From contig NZ_LMJA01000008.1 in NCBI RefSeq assembly GCF_001428895.1, forward strand, positions 1-64,000: DNA of 64,000 nt. Reading direction: 5' to 3'. The stretch is from Mycobacterium sp. Root265. Its GTDB lineage: Bacteria; Actinomycetota; Actinomycetes; Mycobacteriales; Mycobacteriaceae. How positions within the stretch are numbered: the stretch's first letter is position 1; every line of letters begins with the position of its first letter. Below are positions 29,101 through 37,586 of this stretch, one piece after another. The notes under the pieces are model-generated. The model was not told the origin of the DNA, did no database searches, and saw only the letters and a list, made by a program, of their open reading frames with translations. Position numbers and translations under genes: made by a program.

Positions 29101-30676
29101 TGTCGGGGTGGCGGTACCGGTCTGGGTGCCCGCCAGCCTCACCGAATCGGTCACCGATCCCCTCGGCGATCTGCTCGGGCGCTTCGCCCGCACCCGCGGG
29201 CCCTTCAGCACCGACGAAGCCGCCGCCCGGTTCGGGTTGGGCATCCGGGTGACCGCCGACGTACTGGGCCGGCTGGCCGGCGACGGCCGGTTGATCCGCG
29301 GCGAGTTCACCGAAGCGATCGCCGGATCTTCCGAACAATGGTGTGACACCACCGTTCTCAAGATTCTCCGGCGACGGTCACTGGCGGCCCTGCGCGCCGC
29401 GGTGGAACCGGTCAGCACCGCGGCGTACGGCCGCTTCCTGCCGGCCTGGCAACATGTCGGCTCCACCCACAACCGCGGGGTGGACGGCCTGGCCGTGGTG
29501 ATCGAACAGTTGGCCGGCCAGGCACTGCCGGCGTCGGCGATCGAGACACTGGTGTTTCCCCAGCGGGTGGCCGACTATCAGCCCGCGATGCTCGATGAGC
29601 TGCTGGCCTCCGGCGAGGTGACCTGGTCGGGTATGGGTCAGATCGGCGGATCCGACGGCTGGATCGCCTTCCACCTGGGCGACTCCGCGCCGATGACGCT
29701 CGCCCCGCCCGCCGAGATCGAGTTCAACGACAATCACCGCGCCATCATGGAGACCCTCGGTCACGGCGGAGCCTATTTCTTCCGTCAGCTGGCCGACGGT
29801 TTGTCCGAGGGCGATCTGAAAACAGCTCTGTGGGAACTGATCTGGGCCGGCTGGGTCACCGGTGACACGTTCGCCCCGGTGCGCGCCCTGCTGTCGGGCC
29901 CGCGCCGCGCCGGCGCTCCGTCGCACCGGCAGCGCCAGCGCCCCCCGCGGCTGAGCCGCTACAGCCTGGCACAGGGGCAGCCGCGGAGCGATCCGACGGT
30001 GGCCGGTCGCTGGTCGGCGTTGCCCGCCGCCACACCCGATTCCACGGTGCGCGCACACTTCCAGGCCGAGCTGCTGCTCAACCGTTTCGGAGTGCTCACC
30101 CGCGGTGCCGCCGACGGCGTACCCGGCGGATTCGCGATGCTCTACAAGGTGCTCACCGCGTTCGAGGACGCCGGACGTTGCCAGCGTGGCTATTTTGTGG
30201 AATCACTGGGCGGCGCACAATTCGCCGCGGCCTCCACGGTCGACCGGCTGCGCTCCTATCTGGACGGTATCGACCCGCAGCGCCCGGAACTGCACGCCGT
30301 GGTGCTGGCGGCCACCGACCCCGCCAACCCGTACGGCATGGCATTGCCCTGGCCGGATGCCGCCGAGGTGACACACCGCCCCGGGCGCAAGGCCGGAGCG
30401 CTGGTGGCGCTGGTCGACGGGCAGCTGGTGTGGTTCCTGGAGCGCGGCGGAAAGTCCCTGCTCAGCTTCGGCGCCGAGGCGGAAGCGCAGGGTGCCGCCG
30501 CGGCGGCGCTGGCCACCCTGGTCGGACCCGGCGGCCGGATTCCGTCACTGCTGGTGGAACGGGTCAACGGTGTCACGGTGCTCGACCCCAACGCCGGTGA
30601 AGAACATGCCGCCGTGTTGGAGGCGCTCGTCGCCGCCGGCTTCGCGCGCACCCCCCGAGGACTTCGCCTGCGTTGA
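26156..30676 (+). CDS. lhr: Large helicase-related protein Lhr, ATP-dependent DNA/RNA helicase
   Basis: This 1506-residue SF2 helicase is the orthologue of mycobacterial Lhr, an ATP-driven 3'-5' translocase of DNA repair. The N-terminal core shows Walker A APTGSGKT at 50-57, DEVH at 172-175, LSATVRP near 212 and helicase-C blocks GIDMGAVDLVIQV and QRVGRAGHQ. Winged-helix and Lhr-core domains follow, with a long C-terminal extension to 1506, the usual mycobacterial length. The ATG at 26156 gives MEDVPAEIDPLARFSPLTRDW, aligned with the M. tuberculosis start; earlier starts extend into the upstream promoter. It precedes nei, as in M. tuberculosis, with one small membrane gene between. Confidence 0.97.
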   Translation: MEDVPAEIDPLARFSPLTRDWFRGTFPAPTAAQAQAWSAIADGDNTLVIAPTGSGKTLAAFLWAIDDLAQHPSERSAGTRVLYVSPLKALAVDVERNLRTPLTGLARVAERADVPAPTITVGVRSGDTTPKDRRDLISRPPDILITTPESLFLMLTSAARDTLTEVRTVIIDEVHAVAATKRGAHLAVSLERLDAMLERPAQRIGLSATVRPAEEVARFLAGTAPTTIVAPPADKTFELQVQVPVPDMTNLTEGSIWPDVEERIVDLVEAHHSSIVFANSRRLAERLTSRLNEIHAERNGVELPGGHNTKVAAGAPAHVMASGQSFGAPTVLAKAHHGSVSKEQRALVEDDLKSGRLKAVVATSSLELGIDMGAVDLVIQVSAPPSVASGLQRVGRAGHQVGEISQGVLFPKHRTDLIDCAVTVERMRAGQIETMRVPANPLDVLAQHTVAAAALEPLDADAWFDTVRRSAPFAALPRSAFEATLDLLSGKYPSTEFAELRPRLVYDRDARTLNARPGAQRLAVTSGGAIPDRGMFTVYLASESEKPSRVGELDEEMVYESRPGDVISLGATSWRITEITHDRVLVVPAPGLPARLPFWRGDSVGRPAELGAAVGAFTGELAQLGSDDFRKRCQETGFDEFATDNLWQLLDEQRQATGAVPSDTTLIVERFHDELGDWRVILHSPYGLRVHGPLALAVARRLRERYGIDEKPTASDDGIIVRLPDGGDDPPGAELFVFDADELEPIVTDEVGGSALFASRFRECAARALLLPRRHPGKRSPLWHQRQRAAQLLDVARKYPDFPIVLETVRECLQDVYDVPALTDIMNRVAQRKIRLLEVETATPSPFAAAALFGYVGAFMYEGDSPLAERRAAALSLDTVLLAELLGRVELRDLLDPDVVTATTRQLQHLDADRAVRDAEGVADLLRLLGPLTEAEIVERCVQDDIGGWLDGLRHARRALTVSYAGSTWWVTVEDVALLRDGVGVAVPVWVPASLTESVTDPLGDLLGRFARTRGPFSTDEAAARFGLGIRVTADVLGRLAGDGRLIRGEFTEAIAGSSEQWCDTTVLKILRRRSLAALRAAVEPVSTAAYGRFLPAWQHVGSTHNRGVDGLAVVIEQLAGQALPASAIETLVFPQRVADYQPAMLDELLASGEVTWSGMGQIGGSDGWIAFHLGDSAPMTLAPPAEIEFNDNHRAIMETLGHGGAYFFRQLADGLSEGDLKTALWELIWAGWVTGDTFAPVRALLSGPRRAGAPSHRQRQRPPRLSRYSLAQGQPRSDPTVAGRWSALPAATPDSTVRAHFQAELLLNRFGVLTRGAADGVPGGFAMLYKVLTAFEDAGRCQRGYFVESLGGAQFAAASTVDRLRSYLDGIDPQRPELHAVVLAATDPANPYGMALPWPDAAEVTHRPGRKAGALVALVDGQLVWFLERGGKSLLSFGAEAEAQGAAAAALATLVGPGGRIPSLLVERVNGVTVLDPNAGEEHAAVLEALVAAGFARTPRGLRLR

Positions 30677-30678
30677 AC

Positions 30679-30694
30679 TTGTCAAAACTGACAA
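30679..30694. promoter_or_regulatory. Palindrome TTGTCA-N4-TGACAA after lhr
   Basis: TTGTCA and TGACAA are exact complements around AAAC. The site starts three bases after the lhr stop and ends 27 bases before the ATG of the next gene. It may be an operator for that gene or a weak terminator. Confidence 0.4.
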
Positions 30695-30721
30695 AACTTG
30701 AGGCCGCTGTCCGATACTCCG

Positions 30722-31204
30722 ATGATGGTCTCGCTCATCGTTCACCTCGTGCTGGGTATCGGCGTCATCGCCTGGATCGTCCGCGCCAATCAGCACGTGT
30801 TCGCCCGCCCGACCGATGGCAGCCCGATGTTCTCACCGTTGGAGATCCTCTTCTACGTCATCGGCGTCGCATCGATCGCGCTCGGTTACTACTTCAACCA
30901 TCAATTCGTCGCGAGCTACGCAGTCGAGGGCGGCAACCCGATCTGGGGTCCCGGCAGCTGGCAACAGTTCATCGTGCTCGGCTACGCGAACCCGGCGGCC
31001 GCCTCGGCCAGCCAGGACTACACCATCATCAACGTCATCCTGCTGCCGCTGTTCACCGTCGTCGACGGCTACCGGCGCGGCATCAAACGTCCGTGGCTGT
31101 ACTTCGTGGCCAGCCTGTTCACCAGTTGCGCGTTTGCCTACGCGTTCTATTTCGCCACCTTGGACCGGGTACACCGGCAGCAGAAGGCACTCACGTCGGT
31201 GTGA
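30722..31204 (+). CDS. DUF2834-type membrane protein
   Basis: This 160-residue protein has four hydrophobic segments, about 3-22, 40-60, 98-117 and 125-147, joined by short loops. The C-terminal [15 protein letters not shown] fits the DUF2834 pattern, whose members are small integral membrane proteins of unknown function. The start is either of two adjacent ATGs (30722 or 30725). It lies between lhr and nei on the same strand, which may only reflect local insertion. A TTGTCA palindrome is just upstream. Confidence 0.7.
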   Translation: MMVSLIVHLVLGIGVIAWIVRANQHVFARPTDGSPMFSPLEILFYVIGVASIALGYYFNHQFVASYAVEGGNPIWGPGSWQQFIVLGYANPAAASASQDYTIINVILLPLFTVVDGYRRGIKRPWLYFVASLFTSCAFAYAFYFATLDRVHRQQKALTSV

Positions 31205-31220
31205 GCATGTTCAATGGGGT

Positions 31221-31976
31221 ATGCCCGAAGGTGACACCGTCTTCCGCACCGCCACCAAACTGCGCGAGGCGCTCGCCGGAAAGACGCTGACCCGCTGCGA
31301 TATCCGCGTCCCCCGCCATGCGACGGTGGACCTGACCGGGCAGGTTGTCGACGAGGTCCTCAGCCGCGGCAAGCACCTGTTCATCCGGGTGGGCGACGCC
31401 AGCATCCATTCTCATCTGAAGATGGACGGCAGCTGGGTGATCGGCGGGTTCCGCGGCCCCCAGCACCGGGTACGCATCGTGCTGGGCACCGCTGACACGG
31501 TGGCATTCGGGATCGATCTGGGCATCCTCGACGTCCTGGAACGCGACCATGATCAGGATGTCGTCGCCCATCTCGGGCCGGATCTGCTCGGCCCGGATTG
31601 GGATCCGCAGCGGGCGGCGGCGAACCTGATCGCCGAACCGGACCGCGAACTCGCCGATGCCCTGCTGGATCAGCGGGTGATGGCCGGCGTCGGCAACGTC
31701 TTCGCCAACGAACTGTGTTTCGTGTTCGGCCGCAGCCCCGAGGCGCCGGTCGGTAGCCTTGCCGATCCGCTACGAGTCGTACAACGCGCACGGGACATGT
31801 TGTGGCTGAACCGAAACCGGCCGAATCGCATCATCACCGGAAACACCCATCGCGGCCAGCAATTCTGGGTGTACGGCAGGGCCGCAGAACCGTGTCGCCG
31901 CTGCCGTACCCCCATCAAGAGGGACGACAGCGGCGACCGGATCAGATACTGGTGCCCGAATTGTCAGGCGGCCTGA
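31221..31976 (+). CDS. nei: Fpg/Nei-family DNA glycosylase (endonuclease VIII)
   Basis: This 251-residue glycosylase begins MPEGDTV, so P2 is the nucleophile for the Schiff base and E3 the acid. RGKHLFI and HLKMDGSW follow in the N-terminal domain. The helix-two-turn-helix [11 protein letters not shown] is present. The C-terminal zinc finger is CRRC-x-RYWCPNC (about 227-248). It removes oxidised pyrimidines and nicks the strand. The lhr-nei neighbourhood is conserved in mycobacteria. Its last codons overlap the convergent desaturase gene by 13 bases. Confidence 0.95.
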   Translation: MPEGDTVFRTATKLREALAGKTLTRCDIRVPRHATVDLTGQVVDEVLSRGKHLFIRVGDASIHSHLKMDGSWVIGGFRGPQHRVRIVLGTADTVAFGIDLGILDVLERDHDQDVVAHLGPDLLGPDWDPQRAAANLIAEPDRELADALLDQRVMAGVGNVFANELCFVFGRSPEAPVGSLADPLRVVQRARDMLWLNRNRPNRIITGNTHRGQQFWVYGRAAEPCRRCRTPIKRDDSGDRIRYWCPNCQAA

Positions 31977-33127
31977 GCCGCTTCAGGTTTCGGAGCAGCC
32001 GGATTGCGGGTCGGCAAGGCCAGCCGCAGGATCTTCTTGACCACGGTGCCGAACTGCTTGTACAGCGGTCCACTGTTGTAAGGCAGGCCGTAGCGCTCGC
32101 AGATCTCGCGGACCTCCACCGAGATCTCGGCGTGCCGGTGGGCCGGGATGTCCGGGAACAGGTGGTGTTCGATCTGGAAGGACAGATTGCCGCTCAAGAT
32201 GTGGAACCACTTGCCGCCGGTCAGGTTCGCCGAGCCGAGCAGCTGGCGGAAGTACCACTGGCCGCGGGATTCGCTCTTGGTCTCCTCGATGGAGAACTCC
32301 TGGGTTCCCTCCGGGAAATGTCCGCAGAAGATGATCATGTAGGACCACACGTTGCGCATCAGGTTGGCGGTCAGGTTGCCGGTGAACACCCACGGCGCGA
32401 ACGGCCCGGCCAGCAGCGGGAAGGCCACATAATCCTTCAGCGTCTGCTTCTTGGTCTTCTGCCATATACCGCGGATGATATCGCGCTTGTCGGCGACGCT
32501 GATCTCACCGGAGCGGATGCGTTCGGTCTCCAGCTCGTGCAACGCCACACCGTACTGGAACAGCACCATCAGCAGGAACGCGTACACCGGGTTGCCCAGG
32601 TAGTACGGCGACCACCGCTGGTCCTCGCTCATCCGCAGGATGCCGTAGCCGATGTCACGGTCCATGTCCACGATGTTGGTGTAGGTGTGGTGCATGTAGT
32701 TGTGCGAATGCCGCCACTGATCGGACGGGCAGGCGTTGTCCCATTCGAAAGCCTTGCTGGCCAACGCCGGATCACCGGTCCAGTCGTACTGACCGTGCAT
32801 GATGTTGTGGCCGATCTCCATGTTGTCGAGGATCTTGGCGATCCCCAGCATGGCGGTGCCTGCCAGCCAGAACGGCGGGAAGATGCCACCGAACAGCAGG
32901 GCCCGGCCACCGACCTCGAGGGTGCGCTGGGCCTTGATGACCTTGCGGATATAGGTGGTGTCCCGCTCACCGAGGTCGGCGACCACCCGTTCGCGGATGG
33001 CGTCGAGTTCGGCGCCGAACGCATCGGCCTGCTCGGGGGTCAGGGAGTACTTGTCGGAGCGCACCGCGCGGTTACGGATGTCGTCCTTGGAAATTGCTTC
33101 GGGGCGAACGGAAATCATGTCAGTCAT
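31964..33127 (-). CDS. desA3: Membrane acyl-CoA (stearoyl-CoA) delta-9 desaturase DesA3
   Basis: This 387-residue membrane desaturase has the three histidine boxes of acyl-lipid and acyl-CoA desaturases: HNIMH (107-111), HSHNYMHH (140-147) and QIEHH (H321/H322). Hydrophobic segments around 80-100, 195-215 and 240-270 carry the chain into the membrane. DesA3 makes oleoyl-CoA from stearoyl-CoA with electrons from a dedicated oxidoreductase, whose gene is 17 bases upstream. Expression is probably set by the divergent FabR/DesT-type regulator. The end overlaps nei. Confidence 0.93.
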   Translation of the reverse strand: MTDMISVRPEAISKDDIRNRAVRSDKYSLTPEQADAFGAELDAIRERVVADLGERDTTYIRKVIKAQRTLEVGGRALLFGGIFPPFWLAGTAMLGIAKILDNMEIGHNIMHGQYDWTGDPALASKAFEWDNACPSDQWRHSHNYMHHTYTNIVDMDRDIGYGILRMSEDQRWSPYYLGNPVYAFLLMVLFQYGVALHELETERIRSGEISVADKRDIIRGIWQKTKKQTLKDYVAFPLLAGPFAPWVFTGNLTANLMRNVWSYMIIFCGHFPEGTQEFSIEETKSESRGQWYFRQLLGSANLTGGKWFHILSGNLSFQIEHHLFPDIPAHRHAEISVEVREICERYGLPYNSGPLYKQFGTVVKKILRLALPTRNPAAPKPEAAQAA

Positions 33128-33144
33128 AACTGTTCCTTCCGGTC

Positions 33145-34200
33145 TCAGAGATCGATGGCGACGTCACCGACGGCGGCGGTGACGCATATCTGGATGTCTT
33201 CACAATCAGCGGTGGACACCGCTCCGGTGATGAGGTTTCGCACCGCGCCGCTCTTCTTGAAGCGGGTGCAGCTGTGGCAGATACCCATCCGGCATCCGCT
33301 TTCCGGGTTGAGCCCGGCGGCCTCGGCCTGGGCCAGCAGTGGCTGTCCGTCATCGACGACCTCGATACCGCTGTCGACGAAGCTGATTGTGCCGCCGCTG
33401 GTTTCGGTCGGCAAGGCGAACTCGGGGGGCACGAAGCTCTCCGAGTGGGCCTGCGGGAAGATCTCGCGGACGGCCTCGATGAGTACCGCGGGGCCGCACA
33501 CGAACACCGCATCCGGTTCGGGCATCGCGGCCGCCAGATGCGCGGTCCCGAAGCGTCCTTCCAGATCGGATCCGGCGGTTTCGCGGGTGTAGCCGTGCAG
33601 CACCCGGACGCCGGGCAGCGCGTGGAGTTCCTGTTGATAGCAGGCCTCGGCGGCCGAGCGGGCGTAGTGGATGAAGGCGATCTCACCGGTGAATCCCTCG
33701 GTGCGCAGCGTGCGCACCATGGACAGGACCGGGGTGATGCCGCTGCCACCGGAGACGAACAGGATGCGCCGCGGACGGACGGCGGGCATCACGAAGTCGC
33801 CGCCGACGGAGTCCAGGCCGACCACCATGCCGGGTCGGGCGTGATCGCACAGATAGGTCGAGACCAGACCGTCGTCGTGACGGCCGATGGTCAGTTCGAT
33901 CAGCGGGCTGCCCTCGGCGCTTGCGGGTGAGTAGCAGCGGGTGCGGCGGCGTCCGTCGATCTCGACGGACAAGTTGATGTGCTGGCCGGCGCGGAAGCCG
34001 GCGAAGGCGCGGTTCGGCTGCAGGGTCAGGGTGACGCTGCGCGAGGTCTGACGGCGGACGGCGACGACGCGTGCGCGGGCCTGTCCCTGCGTCCAGGTGG
34101 GGTCGACGATCTCGGTGTAGCGGTCGACACCGTGGGGTCCGGTGAGCAAATTCAGCAGGGAGGACCGGGACATCCGCCGCGTCAATGTTTCGGTGAACAT
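33145..34200 (-). CDS. FAD/[2Fe-2S] oxidoreductase, desaturase partner (Rv3230c-like)
   Basis: This 351-residue protein combines a flavodoxin-reductase-like FAD domain (about 40-140, with RTRCYSPAS), an NAD(P) domain (about 145-255, FVSGGSGITPVLSM) and a C-terminal plant-type ferredoxin (about 265-351). Its cluster ligands lie in GCRMGICHSC with a final C near 338. The same layout is found in M. tuberculosis Rv3230c, which supplies electrons to DesA3. The ATG at 34200 lies inside the operator-like palindrome 34192-34209. It is the first gene of the two-gene operon. Confidence 0.93.
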   Translation of the reverse strand: MFTETLTRRMSRSSLLNLLTGPHGVDRYTEIVDPTWTQGQARARVVAVRRQTSRSVTLTLQPNRAFAGFRAGQHINLSVEIDGRRRTRCYSPASAEGSPLIELTIGRHDDGLVSTYLCDHARPGMVVGLDSVGGDFVMPAVRPRRILFVSGGSGITPVLSMVRTLRTEGFTGEIAFIHYARSAAEACYQQELHALPGVRVLHGYTRETAGSDLEGRFGTAHLAAAMPEPDAVFVCGPAVLIEAVREIFPQAHSESFVPPEFALPTETSGGTISFVDSGIEVVDDGQPLLAQAEAAGLNPESGCRMGICHSCTRFKKSGAVRNLITGAVSTADCEDIQICVTAAVGDVAIDL

Positions 34201-34209
34201 ATGTACACT
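34192..34209. promoter_or_regulatory. FabR/DesT-like operator 1
   Basis: GGTGAAC-ATAT-GTACACT is an 18-base near-palindrome with the 7-4-7 layout of FabR and DesT sites (AGTGAAC-N4-GTTCACT type; six of seven in each half). It covers the reductase start codon, so binding would block the minus operon. Confidence 0.6.
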
Positions 34210-34268
34210 CTGATCGTGCTAGAGGTTGTTGGTCAAGGAAAATCTGCAGGCTGTGATGGGCGCAACAT

Positions 34269-34286
34269 AGTGAACACTCGTACTCT
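34269..34286. promoter_or_regulatory. FabR/DesT-like operator 2
   Basis: AGTGAAC-ACTC-GTACTCT has the same 7-4-7 layout; its left half is exact and its right half matches five of seven. It lies 44 bases before the regulator's start at 34330 and 77 bases from operator 1, so it could support autoregulation. Confidence 0.5.
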
Positions 34287-34329
34287 TGAATCACAAACAC
34301 CTGGTAGCTCGGCTGGCCAAGAACCGGCC

Positions 34330-35043
34330 ATGCGCGCGGTTGTAGGCTCTTTAGCTGTGGAAAGCGACGTTCCCAAGGCCCGCTCGGGGCGTTCCGGTCG
34401 CTCGAGCAAGTCCCGCTCGCGCGATACCTTGTCGCGCGACGAACGCAAGGAGGTCACCCGCCGTGCGATCGTGGCCGCTGCCCTGCACCTGCTGGAAGAG
34501 GGCAGCTTCACCGGCCTGAGCCTGCGTGAGGTCACCCGCGAGGCCGGCATCGTGCCCGCCGCGTTCTACCGGCACTTCGACTCCATGGAGTCGCTGGGCC
34601 TGGTGCTGATCGACGAATCGTTCCGGTCACTGCGGGACATGCTGCGCGGCGCCCGCGCCGGCAAACTCGACCCCAACCACGTCATCGACTCCTCCGCCGA
34701 GATCCTGATCGCCGGCATCAGCGAGCGCCGCGAGCACTGGCGCTTCATCACCCGCGAACGCTCCAGCGGCACCGCGTCCCTGCGGTACGCGATCCGCACC
34801 GAAATCCGGCTGCTCACCTCCGAGCTCGCGATCGACCTGGCCCGCTTCCCCGGGCTGAAGAACTGGAGCAGCGAGGACCTCAACATCCTGGCCAACCTGT
34901 TCGTCAACGCGATGATCTCCATCGCCGAACTGGTCGAGGATGTCGCCGACCCGGCTGCCCTCGAAGCGATCAAGCAGACCGCGATCAAACAGATGCTGAT
35001 GATCGCCGTCGGTGTCCGTGGATGGCGCAGCGACGACACCTAG
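34330..35043 (+). CDS. TetR-family regulator of unsaturated fatty acid synthesis (FabR/DesT type)
   Basis: This 237-residue regulator has a basic, serine-rich N-terminal tail (10-35). Its helix-turn-helix includes RRAIVAAALHLLEEGSFTGL, LREVTREAGIVPAAFYRHF and MESLGLVLIDESF, as in E. coli FabR and Pseudomonas DesT. Those proteins sense the ratio of saturated and unsaturated acyl-CoA. It stands divergent from desA3 and its reductase, exactly as desT stands beside a desaturase and an oxidoreductase. The start may be the ATG at 34330 or a GTG at 34357; frames running further upstream enter the divergent gene. Confidence 0.88.
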   Translation: MRAVVGSLAVESDVPKARSGRSGRSSKSRSRDTLSRDERKEVTRRAIVAAALHLLEEGSFTGLSLREVTREAGIVPAAFYRHFDSMESLGLVLIDESFRSLRDMLRGARAGKLDPNHVIDSSAEILIAGISERREHWRFITRERSSGTASLRYAIRTEIRLLTSELAIDLARFPGLKNWSSEDLNILANLFVNAMISIAELVEDVADPAALEAIKQTAIKQMLMIAVGVRGWRSDDT

Positions 35044-35053
35044 GGTGTCGCAC

Positions 35054-35842
35054 ATGCCAGAACTGGAGCTGACCCATCCGCGGCCCGAGATCGCCGTCAT
35101 CACGCTCAACCGCCCGGAAAAACTCAACGCGCTGTCCTCGACGCTGGTGGAGGACCTGCACAGCACCCTCGACGCCATCAGGGCCGACAACGACTGCCGG
35201 GTCGTGGTGCTCACCGGCGCCGGCCGCGGATTCTGCGCCGGGCTGGACCTCACCGATCCCAACCCGCCTTCGGTGTCGGCGGGCCTGGACGCGCCGCGCG
35301 CCGGCATGCGCTGGCAGGAACGCATCGCAGAGCTGACGGTCAAACTGCACCGGCTGCGCCAGCCGGTGATCGCCGCGGTGAACGGACCCGCCTACGGCGG
35401 CGGCTTCGCGCTGGCGATGGCCGGCGACATCCGGATCGCGGCCCGGTCGGCACGGTTCTGCACGCAGTTCATCAAGCTGGGCATCGGGGGCTGCGACATC
35501 GGCGTCAGCTACACCCTGCCGCGCATCATCGGAGCCGGACCTGCCTTCGACCTGATCCTCACCGCGCGCACCGTGGATGCCGATGAGGCCCTGCGCCTGG
35601 GCATGGTGTCTCGCATATCCGAGGACGACGCGGTCGTGCAGGACGCCCTCGGGATCGCCGAAACCCTCTGCGGATACGGCAAATTCGGCCTCGAATCCAC
35701 CAAGCAGGTGCTGTGGGCCAACCTCGACGCCGGCAGCCTGGAGAACGCACTGCAGGTCGAGAACCGCAGCCAGATCCTGGCAGGCACCAGCGGTGAGATG
35801 CGGGCCTTCGCCCAGGCGTTCGCCAACCGCAAGAAGGACTAG
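35054..35842 (+). CDS. Enoyl-CoA hydratase/isomerase (crotonase) family protein
   Basis: This 262-residue crotonase-fold protein has ITLNRPEKLNALS near 15-28, the oxyanion-hole LTGAGRGFCAGLDL near 53-66 and NGPAYGGGFALAMAGDI near 112-128. A C-terminal block SRISEDDAV is also present. It should hydrate or isomerise an enoyl-CoA in beta-oxidation. The ATG at 35054 lies 11 bases after the TetR stop, so it may be co-transcribed. The end overlaps the convergent SDR by four bases (CTAG). Which EchA paralogue it is cannot be decided by eye. Confidence 0.9.
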   Translation: MPELELTHPRPEIAVITLNRPEKLNALSSTLVEDLHSTLDAIRADNDCRVVVLTGAGRGFCAGLDLTDPNPPSVSAGLDAPRAGMRWQERIAELTVKLHRLRQPVIAAVNGPAYGGGFALAMAGDIRIAARSARFCTQFIKLGIGGCDIGVSYTLPRIIGAGPAFDLILTARTVDADEALRLGMVSRISEDDAVVQDALGIAETLCGYGKFGLESTKQVLWANLDAGSLENALQVENRSQILAGTSGEMRAFAQAFANRKKD

Positions 35843-36609
35843 CGGGGCGTCCCGCCCCCGTCGACGATGACCACCTGACCGGTCATGTAACTGCCTGCAC
35901 CCGAACACAGCAGCAGCGCCGCCCCGACCATCTCGTCGGGCGAGGCGAGGCGCTTCATCAGCGTGCCCGCGGTCATCGCGTCGATGGCCTGCTGCGGATT
36001 GTTGCGCATCATGTCGGTGTCGACGGGCCCCGGCGCAATGGCGTTGACCCGGATACCCGACGGAGCAAGTTCGGCCGCCATCGACCGGGTGACCGACATC
36101 AACGCCGCCTTCCCGGACGCATAAATGGCCAGTGACGGCGCGAAATTGAAGGCCCCGACGGACACCATGTTCAGCACCGCGGCCGACGAACTCTGCTTCA
36201 GATGCGGCAGTGCGTGCTGCACCAAGAACACCGGCCCCTGCAGATTCACCGAATAGGACTTGGTCCACGCCTCGGGCGTCATCTCACCGAGCGGCTGCGC
36301 CAGGGCGTTGGCGGCGTTGTTCACCACCACGTCGACACCACCGAACTCCCCGACGGTGGCCGAGACCAGCGCTGCGAGCGAATCGGGGTCGCCCACATGC
36401 GTCGGGACGCCGAGGGCCTGCCCGCCCAGCCCGCGCAGGTGCTCAGCGGCGGCCTCGCAGGCATCGGTCTTGCGACTGGCCACCACCACCCGCGCGCCCG
36501 CCAGGACGAACCCCTCGGCCAGCGCCAGACCGATTCCGCGGGTGCCGCCGGTCACGATCACCGTGCGATCCGACATGTCGAACAGTTGGTCAAACCCGGT
36601 GCGATCCAC
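35839..36609 (-). CDS. SDR-family oxidoreductase
   Basis: This 256-residue SDR (from GTG at 36609) has VTGGTRGIG, NNAANAL for the NNAG motif and YASGKAAL for the catalytic tyrosine and lysine. The end VIVDGGGTPR is typical. The GTG gives DRTGFDQLFDMSDRTVIVTG, in which FDQLFDMS matches many actinobacterial SDRs; ATG at 36576 and GTG at 36654 are alternatives. It converges on the crotonase gene and may serve the same fatty-acyl oxidation, for example as a 3-hydroxyacyl-CoA dehydrogenase. Confidence 0.85.
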   Translation of the reverse strand: MDRTGFDQLFDMSDRTVIVTGGTRGIGLALAEGFVLAGARVVVASRKTDACEAAAEHLRGLGGQALGVPTHVGDPDSLAALVSATVGEFGGVDVVVNNAANALAQPLGEMTPEAWTKSYSVNLQGPVFLVQHALPHLKQSSSAAVLNMVSVGAFNFAPSLAIYASGKAALMSVTRSMAAELAPSGIRVNAIAPGPVDTDMMRNNPQQAIDAMTAGTLMKRLASPDEMVGAALLLCSGAGSYMTGQVVIVDGGGTPR

Positions 36610-36813
36610 GCCGGTCAGTAGATCAGATCGACGTCGCCGGTTGCGGTGAACCACCGTTCAGCAACCATCGGCTAATGGCGGCCCCGCCCGCGACAAAGTC
36701 ACTACTACGTCACACATGCGCGGCCCTCCGCTGTCAAAATGTGCGCTTACGACTAATCTCATTCGGAACCGGGCATACCTACCGCAAGGTTGACCCGTCA
36801 CTCTGGAGGTGGA
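36610..36813. other. Divergent spacer between SDR and FkbM gene
   Basis: About 200 bases hold the promoters of the minus-strand SDR and plus-strand methyltransferase. The half nearest the methyltransferase (about 36700-36790) is less GC-rich. No clear palindrome or stable hairpin is visible. Confidence 0.4.
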
Positions 36814-37581
36814 ATGCAGATCGCTGGGCGTGGATTCGGCAAAATTGCCGGTTCAGTTCTGCACCGCCGGAACTACATCGCCGCACGCAACATGCTGCGG
36901 GTTTACGAGCACCCCGTGGAGATCTTCAGGCGTTACCTCACCGGTGCCGGCACCTACCCCACCGTCATCCGCGTGCGCACCCCGCTGGGCTGGGTCTCGC
37001 TGCAGCTCTACACCGCGCATGACGTGCTGACGGTGAACGAGATCTTCTGCCGATCCGACTATCACGCCGACACCAATGACCGTGTCATCGTCGATTTCGG
37101 CTCCAATATCGGCATTTCCGCGGCGTATTTCCTGTCACGGAATCCAGAAGCCTTCACCTACCTGTTCGAGCCGCTGCCGCGTAACGTCGCGCGCCTGCAG
37201 AACAACCTGCGCCCGTTCGAGGACCGCTATGCGCTGCAGGAAGTTGCGGTCGGTGCCGTCGCCGGCGAGGTCGAGTTCGGCTTCGAGGAAACCGGCCGGT
37301 ACGGCGGCGTGAACGCCGAATTGGGCAATTCCTTGACCGTGACATGCGTCAATTCTCAGCAGATATTGCGTGACGTCGTCGAAAAGCACGGCCAAATCGA
37401 CATCCTCAAGATCGATATCGAGGGTTTGGAAGCGGCCGTCATCGGCAATATTCCGGTCGATTTGGCGCGAAACATCAAAAAGCTCTATGTCGAATGGCTT
37501 TTCGCCGAGAACCCGTTGGAGCAGACGCATACCTTGCAGCACTGGGGCGGTATCGCGCAATTCACGCTCAAGGAGAACTGA
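36814..37581 (+). CDS. FkbM-family methyltransferase
   Basis: This 255-residue SAM-dependent methyltransferase shows motif I VDFGSNIGISAAYFL, the acidic loop YLFEPLPRNVARLQNNL and the family signature ILKIDIEGLEAAVI. FkbM enzymes methylate hydroxyls of sugars and polyketides. A strong ribosome site (CTGGAGGTGG) sets the start at 36814. GC content is a little lower than its neighbours in the last third. Mycobacteria use such enzymes on glycolipids and polysaccharides, but no glycosyltransferase is nearby. Substrate unknown. Confidence 0.88.
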   Translation: MQIAGRGFGKIAGSVLHRRNYIAARNMLRVYEHPVEIFRRYLTGAGTYPTVIRVRTPLGWVSLQLYTAHDVLTVNEIFCRSDYHADTNDRVIVDFGSNIGISAAYFLSRNPEAFTYLFEPLPRNVARLQNNLRPFEDRYALQEVAVGAVAGEVEFGFEETGRYGGVNAELGNSLTVTCVNSQQILRDVVEKHGQIDILKIDIEGLEAAVIGNIPVDLARNIKKLYVEWLFAENPLEQTHTLQHWGGIAQFTLKEN

Positions 37582-37586
37582 CCGCT

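Noticed and set aside
31802-33592. 596-codon plus-strand open frame opposite desA3 and the reductase
   Set aside because: The minus-strand genes keep all catalytic motifs; the plus-strand translation is of low complexity.
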